Assembly: GCA_009922685.1 (NCBI GenBank)
Contig: RFVA01000004.1
Span: 1 to 64,000, forward strand
Direction: 5' to 3'
DNA length: 64,000 nucleotides
Origin: Gammaproteobacteria bacterium
GTDB lineage: Bacteria; Pseudomonadota; Gammaproteobacteria; Methylococcales; Methylococcaceae
Numbering within the stretch: position 1 is the stretch's first letter; every line of letters begins with the position of its first letter. The position numbers were made by a program, and so were the translations under genes. Under the pieces are notes generated by a model. It was not told where the DNA came from. It saw only the letters and a list, made by a program, of their open reading frames with translations, and ran no database searches. This document shows, piece by piece, positions 8,682-17,030 of the stretch.

Positions 8682-10106
8682 ATGAAGAAAAACACATCTC
8701 CTTTCTATAATGAAATGACCGCGCCAGATGGGAACATACGTCCCATCTATCAGCGTTATGACGACTGGCTGAGACACCATGATTCAGCGGCCCTTGAGCG
8801 AAAAGGTCGTGAGGCTGAATTGTTGTTTCGGCGTCTTGGAATTACCTTTGCGGTTTATGGTGAAGCCGATGGCGCCGAACGTTTGATCCCATTCGATGTG
8901 GTGCCGAGAATTTTTGGTGGTGAGGAATGGCGGCGTCTTGAAACGGGCATCAAACAACGTGTCAGGGCTTTGAATGCGTTCCTTCACGATATTTATCACG
9001 ATCAAGAGATCTTGAAGTCGGGTGTGATCGAACCAGAACAGGTTCTCGGTAATGCCATGTATCGCCCAGAAATGCAGGGCATCGATCTCCCAAACCAAGT
9101 GTATGCCCACATTGCAGGCATCGATATCGTTCGGGTTGCTGAAAATGATTTCTACGTCCTTGAAGATAATCTGAGAACCCCTTCTGGGGTTTCTTATATG
9201 CTAGAAAACCGCAAGACGATGATGCGGTTATTTCCTGAGCTGTTTGCACAGCATCAAGTCGCTCCGGTCGAGCATTACCCCCTGATGCTACTGGACACCT
9301 TGAGGGAATCCGCCCCCCCGGGTGTAGAACATCCCGTCATCGTCGTTTTGACCCCTGGCGCCTATAACAGCGCTTATTTTGAGCATGCCTTCATTGCCAG
9401 TCAGATGGGGGTTGAGTTGGTGGAAGGACAAGATCTTTTTGTCCAAAACCAGCGGGTGTATATGCACACGACGGAAGGGCCGCAGCAAGTTCATGTGATT
9501 TATCGGCGGGTCGATGACGATTTTATAGATCCAGAAGTTTTCCGTGCCGATTCCATGTTGGGCGTGCCTGGTCTTATTAGTGCCTATCGGGCAGGTCATG
9601 TCAGTCTGGCTAACGGGGTTGGAACAGGGGTTGCCGATGATAAATCAACCTACCTTTTTGTTCCTGACATGATTCGGTTTTATCTGGGTGAAACACCGAT
9701 TCTTTCTAATGTTCCAACCTATCGCCTGGGTTTGAAAGATGATCTGGCTTATGTTCTGGAGCATCTCGATGAATTGGTCGTTAAGGAAGTTCAGGGTTCA
9801 GGGGGATACGGTATGCTGGTTGGGCCAGCCAGTACAAGCAGTGAGATTGCTGCTTATCGTGCAAGAATCCTTGACGATCCCCACAATTTCATTGCCCAGC
9901 CGACACTCGCTTTGTCCGCCTGTCCGACATTGGTGGAAGCGGGCATTGCTCCACGACATGTCGATTTAAGACCGTTTGTTCTCTCCGGCAAAGAGATTCG
10001 TATGGTTCCTGGTGGACTGACGCGGGTGGCTTTGAAAGAGTCTTCCCTGGTGGTCAATTCTTCACAGGGTGGTGGTACGAAAGATACGTGGGTATTAGAG
10101 GATTAG
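8682..10106 (+). CDS. Circularly permuted ATP-grasp type 2 protein
   Basis: This 474-residue protein is of the circularly permuted ATP-grasp family (DUF404/DUF407). Its N-terminus FYNEMTAPDGNIRPIY matches the family. Further marks are VLEDNLRTPSGVSYMLENR (159-177), the RRVDDDFIDP loop (275-284), NGVGTGVADDK (311-321) and the flexible nucleotide loop KEVQGSGGYGMLVGP (368-382), with a C-terminal HVDLRPFV near residue 428. The family is predicted to ligate an amine to a carboxylate using ATP, together with the alpha-E protein encoded 3 bases downstream; no substrate is proven. It begins a plus-strand cluster with Anbu and transglutaminase genes. There is no strong Shine-Dalgarno; the ATG is chosen because homologues start just before this NEM motif. 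Confidence 0.92.
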   Translation: MKKNTSPFYNEMTAPDGNIRPIYQRYDDWLRHHDSAALERKGREAELLFRRLGITFAVYGEADGAERLIPFDVVPRIFGGEEWRRLETGIKQRVRALNAFLHDIYHDQEILKSGVIEPEQVLGNAMYRPEMQGIDLPNQVYAHIAGIDIVRVAENDFYVLEDNLRTPSGVSYMLENRKTMMRLFPELFAQHQVAPVEHYPLMLLDTLRESAPPGVEHPVIVVLTPGAYNSAYFEHAFIASQMGVELVEGQDLFVQNQRVYMHTTEGPQQVHVIYRRVDDDFIDPEVFRADSMLGVPGLISAYRAGHVSLANGVGTGVADDKSTYLFVPDMIRFYLGETPILSNVPTYRLGLKDDLAYVLEHLDELVVKEVQGSGGYGMLVGPASTSSEIAAYRARILDDPHNFIAQPTLALSACPTLVEAGIAPRHVDLRPFVLSGKEIRMVPGGLTRVALKESSLVVNSSQGGGTKDTWVLED

Positions 10107-10109
10107 ATC

Positions 10110-11087
10110 ATGCTCTCAAGAACAGCAGAAAATCTTTACTGGATGGCGCGCCATATCGAACGCGCGGAAAATACCGCTCGCATTCTGGATGTGGCGCATC
10201 GATCGGCCCTTTTGCCTCTCGATATTGAAGGAACCGAAGCCTATCTTTGGTATGCCCCTTTGAACATTACGGGCTGTGCCGAGGCCTATGAGTCACGCTA
10301 TGGACTCGCTAGAAATGATGCGGTTACCCATTTCATGACCTTTGATGCTGAAAATCCATGCAGCATCTACAGCTGCCTCAAAGCCGCCCGTGAAAATGCT
10401 CGCGCCGTGCGTGGCGCCATCACGCAAGAAATGTGGGAGGTTATTAATGCTACTTGGCTTGAAGTGACTCGCCGATCCCAAGCAGTCACGGAAGACGGCA
10501 ATGCGGATTTCTTCGATTGGGTCAAAGACCGTTCACATCTTTTTAGAGGGGTTACCCTCGGCACGATTCTGAAGGACATCACTTTGAGCTTCATCCGGCT
10601 TGGGACTTTTCTTGAGCGTGCCGACAACACGGCTCGCATACTCGATGTGAAATATCACATTTTGTTGCCGCGCGTGACCGATGTCGGTGGGGCTGCTGAT
10701 TACTATCAATGGGGCTCTTTATTGAAGTCGGTAAGCGCCTTTGAGGCTTATCGGAAGATCTACCGAGATGTGATTACGCCTTCAAAGGTAGCCGAGTTGC
10801 TCATCCTCAGGGATGATATGCCACGATCGCTTCATGCCTGTCTCAACGAAGTTGAGGCAGCCTTGAGTCAGATCAATGGCGGCTCTGGCCATGAAGCCCG
10901 GCGACTTGCCGGGGAACTCCATGCAACGCTCCATTTTGGGCGTATCGAGGACGTATTGATGCAGGGACTTCATGAGTACCTCACCGATTTTCTTGATACA
11001 ACAGCCCAATTGGGGCGTGAAATTGGCCAGGCTTATCTTTCCCGCAACCATCTTGGAAGGTTTTCGTCCATGTCCAAGGTGGCCTGA
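10110..11087 (+). CDS. Alpha-E domain protein (DUF403)
   Basis: This 325-residue, almost entirely helical protein starts with the family signature MLSRTAENLYWMARHIERAEN (first 20 residues) and repeats a related RLGTFLERADNTARILDVKY near residues 165-185, consistent with two alpha-E repeats. Alpha-E proteins occur with circularly permuted ATP-grasp enzymes and transglutaminases and are thought to form part of a peptide- or amide-forming system; the reaction is unproven. It starts 3 bases after the ATP-grasp stop and ends 20 bases before the Anbu start, so it is almost certainly co-transcribed. Confidence 0.92.
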   Translation: MLSRTAENLYWMARHIERAENTARILDVAHRSALLPLDIEGTEAYLWYAPLNITGCAEAYESRYGLARNDAVTHFMTFDAENPCSIYSCLKAARENARAVRGAITQEMWEVINATWLEVTRRSQAVTEDGNADFFDWVKDRSHLFRGVTLGTILKDITLSFIRLGTFLERADNTARILDVKYHILLPRVTDVGGAADYYQWGSLLKSVSAFEAYRKIYRDVITPSKVAELLILRDDMPRSLHACLNEVEAALSQINGGSGHEARRLAGELHATLHFGRIEDVLMQGLHEYLTDFLDTTAQLGREIGQAYLSRNHLGRFSSMSKVA

Positions 11088-11107
11088 GATTGCCAGGACC
11101 TCCTCTC

Positions 11108-11863
11108 ATGACTTATTGCGTTGCTATCAAGCTCAAATCTGGGCTTGTGTTTGCCTCAGACTCCAGAACCAATGCTGGTATTGATCAGGTGTCATGTTTT
11201 AGAAAGATGCGTTCCTTCATCGAACCTGGGGACAGGGTCATTGTGACCTTATGCTCCGGTAATCTTTCGATCACTCAAAATGCTCTGAATCTTCTGGAGC
11301 TTCAGGGCCGCCATAGTGATCGGCGCAATATTTGGAATGTTGAATCGATGTTTGACGTCGCTCAATTGCTGGGGGAGTCCTTGCGGCAGGTCCGCGATAC
11401 GGATGGTTCTTTTTTGGCTCAAAGCAACGTCGATTCTGGCGCAAATTTCCTGGTCGGCGGACAAGTCGGTCATGAACGCATGCGCCTTTTTCTGGTGTAT
11501 GCCGAAGGAAACTTTATTGAGGCGGGAGAAGAAACGCCCTTTTTTCAGATTGGCGAAACGAAGTACGGGAAACCGATTCTCGATCGCGTCATTACGCCAG
11601 CGACCCCCATCGCTGAAGCGGTCAAATGCGTCATGGTCTCTTTTGATTCGACAATGCGCAGTAATCTTTCAGTGGGGTTGCCGATTGACCTTGCCTGTTA
11701 CGATACGGAAAGCCTCCAACTGGGCTTTGAGCACCATATTACCAATCAAGATCCCTATTTCTCACAAATCAGCCGACATTGGGGGGAGGGGCTTAGAGGA
11801 TTATTCGGGTCTTTACCGGCCCCAGACTGGCTCAATCAATCAACCAGCCAACAAGGATCCTAG
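11108..11863 (+). CDS. Anbu proteasome-like protease (bacterial proteasome homologue)
   Basis: This 251-residue N-terminal-nucleophile hydrolase belongs to the Anbu group (ancestral beta subunit). Removal of Met1 would expose Thr2 as the nucleophile in MTYCVAIKLKSG, with Asp18 (FASDSRT) and Lys33 (FRKMRSF) completing the proteasome-type active site. The central NFLVGGQV and SVGLPIDLACYD are family marks. I use the ATG at 11108 because the catalytic Thr must follow it and AGGA lies 9 bases upstream; the in-frame TTG at 11090 would bury the Thr. Anbu proteins assemble as open lock-washer rings and have no established substrate. Association with ATP-grasp, alpha-E and transglutaminase genes is known for the family. 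Confidence 0.93.
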   Translation: MTYCVAIKLKSGLVFASDSRTNAGIDQVSCFRKMRSFIEPGDRVIVTLCSGNLSITQNALNLLELQGRHSDRRNIWNVESMFDVAQLLGESLRQVRDTDGSFLAQSNVDSGANFLVGGQVGHERMRLFLVYAEGNFIEAGEETPFFQIGETKYGKPILDRVITPATPIAEAVKCVMVSFDSTMRSNLSVGLPIDLACYDTESLQLGFEHHITNQDPYFSQISRHWGEGLRGLFGSLPAPDWLNQSTSQQGS

Positions 11864-11869
11864 CGGCTT

Positions 11870-13810
11870 ATGACCATCCGGGTAGCCTTGCATCATCAAT
11901 CTCGCTGGCAACAAGATGCTTATGGAAATTTTGTCGCGCGAGTGACTTTTCCAGAGCCTACCCGTGAGATTGAGATTACCGTTGATTTGATCGCTGACAT
12001 GACGGTGATCAATCCCTTTGATTATTTCATTGAGGACTGGGCGACACATTACCCCTTTCAATATCAAGACCAACAGAAACGTGATCTCACCCCATTCCTC
12101 GAAAAAGGCCCATCTTCGGCTTTATTTGAAGCTTATGTGCAATCGATTCGTGAAGCGCTCCCCAAAGACGTCACCACCACGGATCTTTTGGTTTTCCTAA
12201 ATCAGCGTTTACAAGCTGATATTGGCTATCAGATTCGCCTCGAATCGGGTGTTCAAACCCCTGAGGAAACGCTCACATTAAGGAGTGGATCATGTCGAGA
12301 CAGTGCTTGGCTGATGGTCCAGGTTCTTCGGTATCTTGGGATCGCCGCCCGCTTTGTTTCAGGTTATCTCATTCAGCTCGTCCCTGATATTCAGTCGAGT
12401 CCTGATTCGTTTGATAGCGATTTCACCGATCTTCATGCTTGGTGTGAAGCCTATGTGCCTGGTGCGGGCTGGGTCGGTATGGATGCGACCTCGGGACTCT
12501 TTGCAGGTGAAGGGCACATCCCTCTCGCGGTATCTGCCCATCCTACGGCTGCGGCACCCGTGATTGGAATGACTACGCCGTGTGAGGCAAACCTTGACGT
12601 CGTCATGACAGTCAGTCGAATTCATGAAGACCCCAGGGTCACCAAGCCTTACAAGACTGAAGAATGGGAAGCCATTATGGCCTTGGGAAAAAAGGTCGAT
12701 GAGGTTCTTGTTGCAGAAGATGTCCGCTTGACCCAGGGCGGGGAGCCTACTTTCATTGCGCGTAACCCTGGTGATAAACCTGAATGGCATATTGGGGCCT
12801 TAGGGGAGGAAAAGTGGGCGCTTGCCCATCGCCTATTTCACAGACTTTCTGAGCGATTCGGTCAAGGTGGGGTGATTCAGTTTGGTCAGGGCAAATGGTA
12901 TCCCGGAGAACCCTTACCCCGTTGGGCGATGAACCTGTTCTGGCGGACCGATGGCCTCCCGCTATGGCGTCACCCCCCCTTACTTGATCCTGAACCCAAC
13001 CCAAACCTTGATCTCACCCGGGTTGAAGCATTTGGACAAAGGCTTTGTGAAGAGCTTGGGCTTTCTCCTCGCTATCTCATTCCAGCCTTTGAAGATCCAT
13101 GGATGGCTCTTGATGATGAAAGTAAGCTTCCAATCAATATGGATCCTCAGACGATGGATCTTCAGGATTCTGGGCATCGTCAGACGCTTGCCAAGCGACT
13201 GCGTCAGGGGGTTGGGAGTCTCGTTGGATACGTCTTACCTCTCAAGTCGGTCTCGAACGACGATGATCCTTGCACCTGGCGTTCGAGTCGGTGGCCACTT
13301 CGTCATGAGCAGCTTTTTCTCCTAGGAGGGGATTCACCGATTGGCCTTCGTCTCCCGCTTGATAGACTCCCATGGGTGGCTCCTGATGATTTTGAGCCGG
13401 ATATCCCCGTTGACCCTTTTGTGCCTCGTGGTGCTCTGAAGCAGCGCCTAAAGAGTGCGAAGGACCCTGTTGAGCCAGCCAAGGATGCGAGCCCAAAAGA
13501 AATCATTCATACCGCGCTGGCCTTAGAAATGCGTGAGGGTCGTCTTCATCTATTTCTGCCTCCCCTCGGGCGTCTTGAAGACTTTGTTGATTTGATGGAG
13601 CACATTGAGGCTATTGCCGTATCGATGGATCTTGGATTACGTCTTGAAGGCTATCCCCCCCCTAGGGATCCAAGGTTGACGTCCCTTTCGGTGACTCCAG
13701 ATCCTGGCGTCATCGAAGTCAATGTCCAGCAGATGGTCGCCACACCGGAACCGGTGGCGGGAATCACATCACCCTCGGTGCCCATGAAGCCATTGACAGC
13801 CCGTTTCTAA
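11870..13810 (+). CDS. Transglutaminase-like / DUF2126 protein, 5' part of a broken gene
   Basis: The first 646-codon part of a gene that in relatives encodes one protein of roughly 1100 residues. It holds a bacterial transglutaminase N-domain (about 1-90), a papain-like transglutaminase core with Cys142 (SGSCRDSAW), His189 (DLHAWCEAY) and Asp205 (GMDATSG), and then most of DUF2126 (LTQGGEPTF near 290, GQGKWYPGEPLPRWA near 342). Homology runs to EVNVQ at about 13729. After that the next conserved block (DGRHTGTGGGNH) is read in another frame from 13732, and about 30 expected residues in between are missing. The last 27 or so residues are out-of-frame tail. The catalytic core is complete, so the fragment could be active. 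It starts 6 bases after the Anbu stop. Confidence 0.85.
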   Translation: MTIRVALHHQSRWQQDAYGNFVARVTFPEPTREIEITVDLIADMTVINPFDYFIEDWATHYPFQYQDQQKRDLTPFLEKGPSSALFEAYVQSIREALPKDVTTTDLLVFLNQRLQADIGYQIRLESGVQTPEETLTLRSGSCRDSAWLMVQVLRYLGIAARFVSGYLIQLVPDIQSSPDSFDSDFTDLHAWCEAYVPGAGWVGMDATSGLFAGEGHIPLAVSAHPTAAAPVIGMTTPCEANLDVVMTVSRIHEDPRVTKPYKTEEWEAIMALGKKVDEVLVAEDVRLTQGGEPTFIARNPGDKPEWHIGALGEEKWALAHRLFHRLSERFGQGGVIQFGQGKWYPGEPLPRWAMNLFWRTDGLPLWRHPPLLDPEPNPNLDLTRVEAFGQRLCEELGLSPRYLIPAFEDPWMALDDESKLPINMDPQTMDLQDSGHRQTLAKRLRQGVGSLVGYVLPLKSVSNDDDPCTWRSSRWPLRHEQLFLLGGDSPIGLRLPLDRLPWVAPDDFEPDIPVDPFVPRGALKQRLKSAKDPVEPAKDASPKEIIHTALALEMREGRLHLFLPPLGRLEDFVDLMEHIEAIAVSMDLGLRLEGYPPPRDPRLTSLSVTPDPGVIEVNVQQMVATPEPVAGITSPSVPMKPLTARF

Positions 13811-13821
13811 GGCGGCCTGAT

Positions 13822-14934
13822 GTGCTGGTGAGTCTTTTGACGTATTGGCAGCAACACCCCTCTCTTTCTTACCTCTTTTCAGGCGCTTTTATCGGACCTT
13901 CGAGTCAGGCCCCTCGCGTAGATGAAGCCCGAAATGACCACCTTTATGAGCTAGAAATTGCCTTTAGTGAACTGGCAGGCGCCATAGAGCCTGGGAAGGA
14001 ATCAGAGCAGCCTTGGTTGGTAGACCGACTCCTCCGCCATCTCCTGACCGATATGACCGGTAATACCCATCGATCGGAATTTTGTATCGATAAACTTTAT
14101 TCTCCAGATTCTCCCACGGGTCGCCTGGGTATTTTGGAGTTACGTGCCTTCGAGATGGCACCTCATTATCAAATGAACCTGCTTCAGGCCCTATTACTTC
14201 GCGCGCTGGTGGCAAGGTTCTGGAAAACCCCTTATCGAGGTCCCTTGGTCGCTTGGGGGACGCAACTGCATGATCGATTCATGTTGCCTTCCTTCATCGA
14301 GCGGGATATCGCTGAAGTCGTTCGGGATTTAGGGAAAAGTGGTTTTCCCTTTGAGCTTGATTGGTTCCAGCCCTTCTTAGCGTTCCGATTCCCGACTTAT
14401 GGTGAAGTGGTTCATGATGGGATTTCGCTCTCCCTGAAGCAGGCGATTGAACCGTGGCATGTCCTCGGAGAGGAAGTGACGGCGGGCGCAACGGCCCGTT
14501 ACGTCGACTCCTCAGTTGAACGGATCGAGGTCCGTGTTCGAGGTTTGACGGAAACGAGGCATCAGGTGATCTGTAATGGCCGAGTCATTCCGCTCCATCC
14601 AACAGGCGTTCCGGGAGAATTTGTAGCCGGTATTCGTTTCAAAGCCTGGGCACCTCCGTCAGGACTCCATCCGACGATTGGCGTTCAATCTCCTTTGGTT
14701 TTCGATCTCTACGATAGCTGGAATCAGCGCTCATTAGGGGGGTGTACCTACCATGTGAGTCATCCAGGTGGACGAAATTTCAAGGCCTTTCCGGTCAATG
14801 CACAGGAAGCCGAATCAAGGCGGCGCGCCAGATTTTGGGAGCACGGACATACTCCAGGGCCTATGACCATCTGCCAGGAACCGTTGAATCCTCATTTTCC
14901 AATGACCTTAGACCTTCGTTGGACCCCCCATTAG
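13822..14934 (+). CDS. DUF2126 C-terminal part of the broken transglutaminase gene
   Basis: This is the 3' part, about 370 residues, of the DUF2126 protein begun at 11870. Recognisable segments are SLLTYWQQHPSLSYLFSG, GPSSQAPRVDEARND, TGNTHRSEFCIDKLYSP and GRLGILELRAFEMAPH. The homologous frame actually begins at about 13732, upstream of the first possible start (GTG at 13822), so this piece arose by frameshift rather than by clean gene fission. An AAGG 9 bases before the GTG could allow independent translation. The C-terminal DLRWTPH matches the usual end of the family. Either it is a pseudogene part, a split subunit, or the product of an assembly error. Confidence 0.8.
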   Translation: MLVSLLTYWQQHPSLSYLFSGAFIGPSSQAPRVDEARNDHLYELEIAFSELAGAIEPGKESEQPWLVDRLLRHLLTDMTGNTHRSEFCIDKLYSPDSPTGRLGILELRAFEMAPHYQMNLLQALLLRALVARFWKTPYRGPLVAWGTQLHDRFMLPSFIERDIAEVVRDLGKSGFPFELDWFQPFLAFRFPTYGEVVHDGISLSLKQAIEPWHVLGEEVTAGATARYVDSSVERIEVRVRGLTETRHQVICNGRVIPLHPTGVPGEFVAGIRFKAWAPPSGLHPTIGVQSPLVFDLYDSWNQRSLGGCTYHVSHPGGRNFKAFPVNAQEAESRRRARFWEHGHTPGPMTICQEPLNPHFPMTLDLRWTPH

Positions 14935-14947
14935 GAGCAATTCATAG

Positions 14948-16186
14948 ATGATAGATTCCAACTCAATGCCCCGTTTTGGCGATAAGAAAAATTCAGATTT
15001 TTATGAGGAATATCTGCCACGCCTTTTGGAGGAGCGGGATCGCAGTGGGTTGACGGCGATGATTGGTGAGATCGAAGCCTTGCTCATCGGCGTTGAGCCA
15101 GGGAATGCGGTGGAATACATCGCTGAACTTGCGTTGATGACACCCTATCAATATTTAGTGACACTGGAGAGTGAAAAACACAGGACACATGTCTTAAGGA
15201 TCGATATGGCTTCGCCAGATATTCTCCTGAGGGAGCCTCGTCAGATGGCCTATAGCGATATCTTTAGAAGCCTCAATGATCTTTATCCCGTTGGTGCGCG
15301 TCGACCCCATAGCCGCTATCTTGGTGAGATTCTCCATTGTGAGGACCGTCATCAGGTGGTTGCCCTCCAGCAACAGCGTGAATTTCGTTTTTTTTCTGTC
15401 GGGCAGCTCGCTGATCTAGACTTGCCGCTCAATGTGAGCATCTCAAAGCCCTCACCCTATACCCAGAATGTGGTGGGCTATATGGACCGTCCAGATGATT
15501 CCATCCGTGTCTATCACCATGGTCAGTCGGAGATCTTTTCAAAAGCGCAGGCGGCAAATGATCGCGGAAAGGAAATGCAGGATCGCCTCGGCATCAGTGA
15601 GCTCATCGGCCCCATCGATCATCTCGCTACCCGTGTTTACAGTCAAAATCGGGAGCCAGCCCTTCTTGAATACCTCGCATTGTCGAGCTACTACTACTGG
15701 GGTAGCTATGACATCAAGGCTCAGAATTCATCGACGAACGTCACTAAAAACCTCCGAGGTTGGCCAGAATCACGGAGCCCTGCGAAAGTCTTCACCGCCA
15801 ACAATCATCCCTATTGCGTCAATCATCTCGATCAGCTTCCAAGTCCTACCGAGACCTTTGTTAGAAACTATGGTCCAAGGCTCCATCATATGGCCGTCGA
15901 AGTGAAAGATGGTCAGCGCGATGGACGCGAATTTATCGATATTGTCGTCGATGCCATCTCAGGACAAGGTAAGGGCTTTCTCCTTGAAACGATTGGATCA
16001 AGGAAAGAGGGCTTGAAACAAATCTTTTCCTCAGCCTCTGATTTTTCCTCTCTGATTATTGAGTACGTTCAACGATTTGGTGATTTCGAAGGCTTCTTTA
16101 CCCGCGACAATGTCGCTAAATTGACCTTTGCTGCAGGCCAGGAAGAGGGGGTAAAAGCTCAACTGGATGTGAACCCGGTGTCCTAG
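14948..16186 (+). CDS. HPPD-like vicinal-oxygen-chelate (VOC) metalloprotein, uncharacterised
   Basis: I do not recognise a named family for this 412-residue protein. The C-terminal half resembles 4-hydroxyphenylpyruvate dioxygenase: GPIDHLATRVY (221-231), RLHHMAVEVKD (311-321) and LIIEYVQRFGD (369-379) fall where HPPD has its His, His, Glu iron ligands, pointing to His225, His314 and Glu372. The FLLETIGSRKEGLKQIFS segment (344-361) also echoes HPPD. The N-terminal 200 residues could be a degenerate first VOC half, again as in HPPD. A mononuclear iron dioxygenase or other metal-dependent enzyme is inferred. It starts 13 bases after the DUF2126 fragment, so it looks like the last gene of the Anbu cluster. 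Confidence 0.6.
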   Translation: MIDSNSMPRFGDKKNSDFYEEYLPRLLEERDRSGLTAMIGEIEALLIGVEPGNAVEYIAELALMTPYQYLVTLESEKHRTHVLRIDMASPDILLREPRQMAYSDIFRSLNDLYPVGARRPHSRYLGEILHCEDRHQVVALQQQREFRFFSVGQLADLDLPLNVSISKPSPYTQNVVGYMDRPDDSIRVYHHGQSEIFSKAQAANDRGKEMQDRLGISELIGPIDHLATRVYSQNREPALLEYLALSSYYYWGSYDIKAQNSSTNVTKNLRGWPESRSPAKVFTANNHPYCVNHLDQLPSPTETFVRNYGPRLHHMAVEVKDGQRDGREFIDIVVDAISGQGKGFLLETIGSRKEGLKQIFSSASDFSSLIIEYVQRFGDFEGFFTRDNVAKLTFAAGQEEGVKAQLDVNPVS

Positions 16187-16200
16187 AATCAGTGGGGGGG

Positions 16201-16206
16201 TATAAT
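16201..16206 (+). promoter_or_regulatory. Candidate -10 box just before cysQ
   Basis: A perfect TATAAT lies only 8 bases before the cysQ ATG. If used, transcription would start at or within a base or two of the start codon, giving a nearly leaderless mRNA. No convincing -35 hexamer is visible 16-18 bases upstream, so this is weak. Confidence 0.25.
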
Positions 16207-16214
16207 GCCCCGCC

Positions 16215-17030
16215 ATGGAATGTTCTGATCTCCTTGACCCCGTCATCGCCATCGCCAAGGCGGCTTCAAAGGCCGTCTTGGAAGTCTATTCAGAAGATTT
16301 CGATGTCACCGAAAAAAAGGATCATTCACCTTTGACGCGGGCCGATCTTCAGTCTCATGATCTGATCTTAAAAGGCCTTGAGGGTCTTTCTCCTCACTAC
16401 CCGATTCTTTCTGAGGAATCCTCAGAAATTCCGTACGAAGATCGCTCTAAGTGGTCGACCTATTGGTTGGTAGATCCCCTTGATGGGACCAAGGAATTCA
16501 TTAAGCGCAATGGCGAATTCACCGTCAATATTGCTTTGATCCATGATCACCAACCCATACTCGGCGTTGTTTTGGCGCCAGTTCCTGATCTTCTCTATTA
16601 CGCGGTTAAAGGGCAGGGGGCCTATCGCTCGGTGGGATGTCAGACGCCGGTTCGCATCCGTGTGTCTGATTTAAGCGATGGCCCTCTGCGCCTCATCGGC
16701 AGTCGTTCTCATGGATCCGAGGAATTAGATAGATTCCTTCAAACCGTGGGGCCTTATCTGCTCGAGAGTGTTGGCAGTTCATTGAAGTTTTGTCGGGTCG
16801 CTGAAGGTCATGCGGATCTTTATCCCCGATTTGGACCCACGTCCGAGTGGGATACGGCGGCCGCCCACGCGATCGTTCTTGAGGCCGGGGGTACTGTCTC
16901 CAATCTGGAAGGAGGCGAGTTACGCTATAACATGAAACCGTCTCTACTTAATCCTTCCTTTCTCGTCCATGCCATGGGTGATCAGCGCTGGCTCCAACTC
17001 GCTCAAAGTAATCCTCAAGTTCCTTTATGA
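16215..17030 (+). CDS. cysQ: 3'(2'),5'-bisphosphate nucleotidase CysQ
   Basis: This 271-residue magnesium-dependent phosphatase is of the inositol monophosphatase superfamily. Visible metal-site motifs are DHSPLTRAD (about 36-44), SEESSE (71-76), WLVDPLDGTKEF (89-100) and the late EWDTAAAHAIVLEAGG (213-228). The GTKEF wording is typical of CysQ. It removes the 3'-phosphate from PAP formed during sulfate assimilation, and is often inner-membrane associated. Its stop overlaps the trkA start by 4 bases (ATGA), so the two are co-translated. Confidence 0.92.
   Translation: MECSDLLDPVIAIAKAASKAVLEVYSEDFDVTEKKDHSPLTRADLQSHDLILKGLEGLSPHYPILSEESSEIPYEDRSKWSTYWLVDPLDGTKEFIKRNGEFTVNIALIHDHQPILGVVLAPVPDLLYYAVKGQGAYRSVGCQTPVRIRVSDLSDGPLRLIGSRSHGSEELDRFLQTVGPYLLESVGSSLKFCRVAEGHADLYPRFGPTSEWDTAAAHAIVLEAGGTVSNLEGGELRYNMKPSLLNPSFLVHAMGDQRWLQLAQSNPQVPL

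Noticed and set aside
8708-8713. TATAAT inside the start of the ATP-grasp gene
   Set aside because: It lies within codons conserved in the family (FYNEM), so it is most likely coding sequence rather than a promoter.
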